Assembly (NCBI RefSeq): GCF_963678635.1
Contig: NC_087065.1
Span: 54,007,858 to 54,071,857 of the forward strand
Direction: 5' to 3'
DNA: 64,000 bases
Source: Symsagittifera roscoffensis
Lineage: Eukaryota; Xenacoelomorpha; Acoela; Convolutidae
The notes under the pieces: generated by a model
Told to the model about the DNA's origin: nothing
Seen by the model: only the letters and a program-made list of their open reading frames with translations
Databases searched by the model: none
Part shown: positions 58,065-64,000 of the stretch, piece after piece
How positions within the stretch are numbered: the stretch's first letter is position 1
How the letters are laid out: each line of letters begins with the position of its first letter
Translations under genes and position numbers: made by a program

Positions 58065-60055
58065 ATGTAAACCCTATTTTAAAATAAATAACGAAACATA
58101 CGATCTTTTAATTACACCGCATAAACAAACAATCGGATATATTCGCACAAAACGTCAAACAATAAAAAGAAAAGTTTTAAGCAAGCAAAGACAAATTACA
58201 CGAAAAAGATTTTCAAAGCGTAGAAACGCAGTCTCCGAATCAGAAGTCAGCGATTTAGATGCACTCTACAAACTAAAAGATATAGTAAATAAAAATTACC
58301 CAGTTCATGATCAATTACATTTTTCCGATTCAGAAGCTACATCACATTCATCAAAACAAGGAGAAAGAAGAATAAAAAAGATATACAAAAATAAACCAGT
58401 ACGTTTATACAGTTGGAACCAACCAATCAGACACATTGAACACTACGCACTGACAGTCATAAAACGAAAAAATGAGTCAAAGCCCAAGTGACGAAAGTCC
58501 AGACGAAGACTCGGTTTTCCCATTTATCATCACCTCACTCACTGAAGACAGAGGACAAACACAATTTTGTCATAACTTAATCGCAAATATTTTTGAACAA
58601 GGAATTAGCCCATGTAAAGCAGAATTCCCAGAAATAAAAATCAAAAGACAAATTGTCGACCACAACAATATGGAATTGTTGACAAATTGTTAAGAAAACA
58701 ATATGGAATTTACACCACAGAACTCAGTACAACAAGAAACTTCCACGGCAAATATGTCATCCAAACAGATGATGTCGATATAGAATTTTCAAAAGTATTC
58801 ACAGAATACATTAAAAACCTACAACATCAAAATTCGCAGAGAGCAAATTCAATTTTCACTAACGATGTTTTTGCAATAATATATAATTATTTATCTATAC
58901 TAGAAAAGACAGAAACCGAAAGCACATCACCGGTTCAAACATCAAGACACACAAATGTAAGAAATGAAATTGCCGCATTCTCAGATATTTTAAACACAAT
59001 CCGTGAAAATTTTTCAAATAACAAAATTCCATCAAATGCTAAACACGATTTACAAAAAAACTTAGCATGGTTTATAATAGACTATTTTACCCACAATATA
59101 GATTTAATTGCACAGGCGAGAAAAAAATTTTAGACCCCAGTGTACAAATGACGACACTGTCATTGCCGAACAATCAGATTACGTTTGGGACCCTGAATGG
59201 TCTCATCCATTATTTCTGAATATTCCAATAGACATCTCAAGTTAAGCAATCAGTACAATAACTATTCACAAAGACTATATACAAATAATACCACTGACAA
59301 TAGATGCAACAGCTTTAAACTATAATTCATTTTTACCTAACAGACAACAAAATAATAGTTTAAATTCAACTCTTGTACAACAAGAAAACTTAAATGGAAC
59401 TAGAAATCTTACACAACAAGATATTCAAACACCATCACATTTTATAAATGAAGAGTTAGTTAAAACCATTGTAACAAACACACAACAGATTATTTCACCA
59501 ATACATCCAAATCTTACAACGCCAAAACCAAAGACTTCAATGTTACCCCAAGTAACATTACAATCTACAGTTAAACCCTCGGTTGCTCCAAAATATTCAC
59601 ATATGGATTACCAAACATTTAGATCAATGACGAAACCACCACAAAACAAAGAATATTCAACAGAAGTATTTTTGCAGAACACAATTATAACTATGTAAAT
59701 AGATCGCAAATATCTAAACCTCCTCGTACAAATCAGCATAATCGTTCATTTTCACAACGACAAAATCCCCAACAATACACATCAAATTTCGTAAAATTTG
59801 ATGATATTCCACGTAATCCAACAGACCCAAGTGATAACTATCCATTTTTTCAACAGAAAAAAATAGCTAAAAACCATACCAAAATAAACAAAAAACACCT
59901 TACTATACACCTAGTTATCATTCATCAGATGATGACGATTTTCATGACCAAAACCATTAACAAAATTTTCAAAACCAAAGACTCCAGTCTTATCAAGTAA
60001 ATCAACCAGATATTTTTGAACCATGTACACGAGAACAACATATGGGACAACTTAG
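58065..60055 (+). pseudogene. Long N-terminal gag-side coding region, split by frameshifts
   Basis: A chain of open stretches covers the region in changing frames. 58065-58490 is very basic (K-R-Q-T-I-K-R-K), then S-E-S-E-V-S-D-L. 58472-58693 starts with ATG and M-S-Q-S-P-S-D-E-S-P. 58687-59133 has 148 codons, with helical, Asn-rich text. 59138-59697 has one TAA at about 59243 and is rich in Gln, Asn and Thr. 59689-59880 and 59871-60055 follow (Y-H-S-S-D-D-D-D-F, then one TAA). Each break is one base or one stop, so this was once a ~650-codon reading frame leading into gag. No known domain is seen. The basic start followed by disordered Gln/Asn-rich text fits a matrix-like or linker role, which is inference. 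The antisense elements have their amplified modules at the matching place. Confidence 0.55.
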
Positions 60056-61147
60056 ATCAATTACGAATCTCAAAATAATAATGTGTATTCAGAAAACCCA
60101 GCAAATACTGATTATTATCAACCAACGCAAATGCAATACGAAATACCACTACCATTTTATTTGCAAAAACATGAGATAACAAAAAACCAACTGACAAATT
60201 TTTCACAAATGCCAAATGCCACAGAATCACTACAAATGACTATGAATCCATACCTCATGGGTGGATCATCAATAACATCAAATAAACCACTAATGGTATT
60301 CACAGGCACAGACCCTGAAAATTCTGTAGAAGACTATTTAATGGCAGTCGCAGCAAATTTGTCTTTAAATATCGGACCTGAACCAATTATTACACCACTC
60401 CATCAAAATTGGATACATAGACGCACAGCGTTAATCCAAACAACACTTGATGGCGCAGCTCAGAAATGGTTTTCAGTTTTACCAATAGATATAAAAACAA
60501 ATTGGAAAAGAATTACACAAGAATTTTCAAAATTGTTTGATTCTGAAGGAAATAAACAACACCAAAGAGTTTTATGCAATGAAATTCGCAGATTACCAAG
60601 CGAAACAATTAAACAATTGGCAGTTAGAATCGAAACACTAGTTCGAAAAGCATTTTCACTAAACACTCATGATTATAAGAACATGAAAATGACAGAAGTT
60701 TTAATGATGACCCTAACAACTCAATTAAGAAAAATAGCTATAAAAAAGAGAGCATCATACCCCTCATCAATTCGAAAACCAGATTCAGATTTCAGAAAAC
60801 TAGTTTACAATTTAGAACAAGCAGAAATCACAATGAAACATGAAGAAACAGAAAATCTTAAGCTACAAAACGTTAATAGAGTCGAAACAATAACCACACA
60901 AATAAACAATATACACGATTCAGATGTAGACCTAATTGAAAAAATCACTGAAATATTGAACATATATGAGAAAAATCCCAATTTCAAAGGTAAACCATCT
61001 TTCAAGAAATGGTGTAATTATTGTCGAAGATACGGACATAGCATTGCCGAATGTAGACAAAAACAACAAGATAACCAAATTAAACCACAAAAGTACAAAG
61101 AACCAAACAAATCATTCTACCAATACATGAAAAAGGATCAAAATTAA
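60056..61147 (+). pseudogene. Ty3/gypsy gag: capsid domain and CCHC knuckle
   Basis: Open from 60056 to TAA at 61145 (the usual ORF start GTG at 60083 is not a meaningful start, since the frame is open upstream). The middle (about 60295-60660) fits a retrotransposon gag capsid: F-T-G-T-D-P-E-N-S-V-E-D-Y, T-L-D-G-A-A-Q-K-W-F, then F-S-K-L-F-D and Q-L-A-V-R-I-E-T-L. At 61013-61060 is the nucleic-acid binding knuckle C-N-Y-C-R-R-Y-G-H-S-I-A-E-C (C-x2-C-x4-H-x4-C), complete. The capsid part is intact, but the regions before and after are frameshifted, so the element as a whole is broken. The same family is present antisense at 29420-30298. Confidence 0.85.
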
Positions 61148-61965
61148 ACAAACAAAAATATACATAGTAATAACAGCTCTGGTAAACCACTCCCAAATAA
61201 TTCAAATTACTCAAGAAACCAATCACCCTATAACTCTAATTATAGAGGTAGATCACCAGAACAAAGAAATCCACAAAATTTCTCACAAAACAGATATAGT
61301 CAATCAAATAGCCAAAATAACCAGTGTAGAAACACCCAATTCACGATCAAATTCAAACAGAACAGAATTTTTTGATATCAGTTCCCATTCAAATTCTAGG
61401 AATAGACACTATTCAAACAATAGATCACGTAATTCATCATACAATAGAAATAGAAACTACTCGAATAACAGACATAGACGTTTTTCAAATAACAGAAACC
61501 AACGTTACCAAAACAACAGATCAGGAAACAATTCATATAACAGATCTAATTATCAGGGAAACAAAAACAATTACTACAATAGGTCACGAAACAACTCACA
61601 AAACAGGAATCCCAACTATAACAATCGAAGAAATTATTCTCAATCCCCTTATCGATCGAAACAACAATCGTTACCATGATTCCCAACACAAATATAGAAG
61701 TAACACGCCAAAACATCAGCGACAAATTAATCAGGTACAAACAACTGAAGAAACATCCTCAGATCCCCCTGGTATTGACAACACAGAAAGTACCGAACTA
61801 CAATTAAACCACATTAATTGTGAATCAACAGACAGCGAGAGTGATACAAATAACACTAGCTCAGTTAATATGATCACAGTCGAAAACGACTACGAACCCA
61901 TCATATACGAACAACCTTTTAGTTCACACATTAACGAAAATCAATCGGAACTTCTTCAAGACTAA
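61148..61965 (+). pseudogene. Arg/Asn/Ser-rich linker and gag-pro junction, frameshifted
   Basis: After gag, frame changes reveal N-N-S-N-Y-S-R-N-Q-S and, at about 61340-61675, a repetitive run of S-R-N, N-N-R and Y-N-R words. The 197-codon frame at 61372-61965 is therefore real only in its second half (from about D-R-N-N-N-R, 61655 on); its Thr/Ile-rich first half is a shadow of the Arg/Asn-rich frame. The second half is acidic (S-T-D-S-E-S-D-T) and leads in the same frame across TAA 61963-61965 into the protease. The basic repeats could bind RNA (inference). Confidence 0.55.
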
Positions 61966-62445
61966 TATACTAGACCCATAAGAAACGATGTATCAATTAT
62001 TGAAAAGAATGTAAACGAAATAAATACAGTAGTCAATAACGAAAAACAACACTCAAGTACAATTCATATTTACCAAAATATACAAAAAGAACAGCCAAGA
62101 GAAAAAATTTGGACAATACCAATTCTCTTAAAAAGCCCAAAAAGTAAAGAATTTCAACCACCCGACCTTGAAATAGATTTCTTAATTGATTCAGGAGCAG
62201 AATCAAATATTATTAACATCCCTACTTCGAATGAAATCAAATCGTTACACCCAATCCTAACACCTATAAAAACCGCCAGTAAATTACCAACAGCACAAGG
62301 ATCAACATTAGTAAATTACGGAAAAATCCAATTTTTCCTTGTTCCCACTAGAACAATGGAACAGAAAAAAATACTAAATAAACCATTTAAACAAACATTT
62401 CACAATACAGACATAAAACACAATCTCATTGGCAACCATTTATAA
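61966..62445 (+). pseudogene. Ty3/gypsy aspartic protease
   Basis: Open from 61966 to TAA 62443-62445 in the frame of the preceding segment. The active-site triad region reads F-L-I-D-S-G-A-E-S-N-I-I (Asp at about 62188), intact, as expected for retropepsins that cut the polyprotein. About 75 residues later K-H-N-L-I-G fits the I-I/L-G strand near the end of the fold. The antisense copies have the same region with the Asp lost. The fold may be whole, but it is separated from gag and RT by stops. Confidence 0.75.
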
Positions 62446-63026
62446 CTAAGTATTTTCCCACATCAAAAATTTTGAATAGCAAACTCCATATAAAAGATAA
62501 ATACTCAAAGACAAAAAACACATCCTTCACATTCTTTCAAAGATTAAGCAAACAACCACCATTTTTCTCCAAGCTTTATCCTATTTATAATCAGGAACGA
62601 AAATACCTGAAACCACTATCAGGAAATGTATGTAATTTTTCAATTAAACAAGTCCACCAGTACGATTAGAACCAGAACAAACAACATTTTTTTATGTCAG
62701 ACCTTGAATTTAAACCAATCCATGAATTTTTTAGAATTACAATCTCATCCATAAATAACATGAAACATTCAAACTCAGATATTATTTCATTACACGTATA
62801 TAACAATTCACCATACCAGATAACACTTCCCTTAGGACTCTGAGGATACTGTGAAACAAATGCTTCAACTTCAACCACAAATGAAGTAGCATATCGAGTC
62901 AATAATATATTAAAATTACTAGATATATGTCAATCAACAATTCTGGATGGAGAATGATCAATAAATAACATAATAAGCAACGAAAAAAAAACACTGACTG
63001 CTTCACAAAAACGCCATATTTTAAAC
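62446..63026 (+). pseudogene. Protease-RT connecting region, heavily broken
   Basis: Short open pieces (62472-62669, P-P-F-F-S-K-L-Y) correspond to the 84-codon frame at 28077-28331 of the antisense copies. The rest has a stop or shift every 30-100 bases. The minus-strand frame 62666-62902 is a shadow. No domain. Confidence 0.45.
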
Positions 63027-64000
63027 CAACGTTTAAAATATCACATTATACAGAAGAACAGCAAAAGTTTCTATTAAAGTTTAATTTTCAACATTCCCAA
63101 ATAATACAAAAAAAATTCCATAAATTAGCCGAACTGTTTTTAAAGTTTCCAACAGTTTATGCAACATCTAAATTCCATGTTGGAAAAATTAGTTTACCAC
63201 TAAATTTACCTTTAAAACTTGACGCAGTTTTCAAAAAAACGAGCAAGTAAAGTACCGATACATTTACAAGATAAAGTAAACAGACTACTTGACATTTTAG
63301 AACAATATGAAATTATATCACCAGTAAACAAAGAAGAACAACCAAAAAGTAACACCTTTATCAACCCAGTTATCATATTAGCTAAAGGAGAATCACTGAA
63401 AATTATTCTAGATGCTAGATACCTCAATTCACTAATTGACGAAACTAAATGTAATTGGCCCATTGAACATATTCATGTAATTCTAACCAAAATAAATGGA
63501 AAATATTTCACAACCGCAGATATGAATAGTGCATACAATCAAATGCCACTAGATGAACAGTCACGTAGACTAACACAATTTGTTATTGGCAATCAACAAA
63601 ACGAATTTACTAGATTATTCGATGGTATTTCCATAGGACCAGCAGCTTTTTCAGCTTTTATGAGTAAAATTTTTAGACCACTTATACTCAAAAAGCATGC
63701 AATCACATACTAAGATGATGTTTTCATGCAAACACAAACAAAAGACGAAATGTTTATAATTTTAGAACAATATCATCAATTACTCAAAAATGAAAACATG
63801 AAAGCAGCCCCAGACAAATCATGTTTTTTCTTAACACGAGTAAAATTTCTTGGCCATATTATCGAAAGTAACACTATAACTCCATTGAAATCACGAATAC
63901 ACGCGATTCAGAAACTTCAATCACCCACAGATAAAAAGAAAATCCAAGAGTTCTGTGAAATCCAAGAATGCTAAATTTCTTAGGTAAATATGTATACAAA
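63027..64000 (+). pseudogene. Ty3/gypsy reverse transcriptase, right end cut by the window
   Basis: The first frame runs to about 63250 (ending L-P-L-N-L-P-L-K-L-D). After a shift, 63219-63713 gives I-N-P-V-I-I-L-A-K, I-L-D-A-R-Y-L-N, T-A-D-M-N-S-A-Y-N-Q-M-P-L (motif A with its catalytic Asp) and F-D-G-I-S-I-G-P-A-A-F (motif B). The YxDD box is Y-stop-D-D: TAA at 63711-63713 replaces the hydrophobic residue, the two Asp follow. Reading continues in frame (P-D-K-S-C-F-F-L, F-L-G-H-I-I) to TAA at 63972, and in another frame N-F-L-G-K-Y-V. RNase H and integrase would lie beyond the window. Confidence 0.85.

Noticed and set aside
61546-61740. Minus-strand Cys/Phe-rich ORF
   Set aside because: Shadow of the Arg/Asn-rich linker and the following frame of the sense gypsy element.

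Overview
This window looks like AT-rich, intron- and transposon-dense animal DNA. There are spliceosomal-type exons with canonical GT/AG borders, Ty3/gypsy and Ty1/copia retroelement wrecks, long palindromes and segmental duplications. There are no prokaryotic operons, rRNA, convincing tRNA or CRISPR. The sequence does not let me name the phylum.

Host gene. Three minus-strand exons (56028-56149, 52996-53136, 9992-10176) have intact splice borders and reading phases that join without a break. Together they encode part of a multi-pass membrane protein, best compared with the TM7-TM10 part of an SLC6-type (sodium:neurotransmitter symporter) transporter. The last of the introns would be about 42.8 kb and holds most of the window. 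Upstream and downstream exons were not found.

Left region (1-9.5 kb). A broken Ty1/copia gag-protease fragment comes first (1-735). Then two inverted copies of another retroelement fragment with a retropepsin-like motif flank a 2.7 kb spacer holding a 92-bp duplication and a 33-bp degenerate tandem repeat. Beyond that are diverged non-coding repeats.

10.8-18.7 kb. A heterogeneous head-to-tail array of four related units carries three copies of a ~356-bp near-perfect palindrome that is itself built of smaller palindromes. The units differ by a clean ~1 kb deletion and by one ~0.7 kb replaced module, so the order of events can be read.

19.65-52.16 kb. A ~16.26 kb segment occurs twice in tandem (offset 16,256-16,258 bp, nearly identical). 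Each copy carries an antisense, decayed Ty3/gypsy element: gag, protease with a lost catalytic Asp, no RT palm, RNase H, integrase present twice, a pol C-terminus, then a possible third, env-like region behind a strong splice acceptor. Its 5' side contains amplified leader modules and a ~245-bp tandem repeat.

57.3-64 kb. A second, sense-oriented member of the same gypsy lineage: leader/LTR-like DNA, a long frameshifted N-terminal coding region, gag with capsid domain and CCHC knuckle, an Arg/Asn/Ser-rich linker, protease with an intact Asp-Ser-Gly-Ala site, and RT whose YxDD box is interrupted by a stop. It runs off the right edge. No complete functional mobile element is present.
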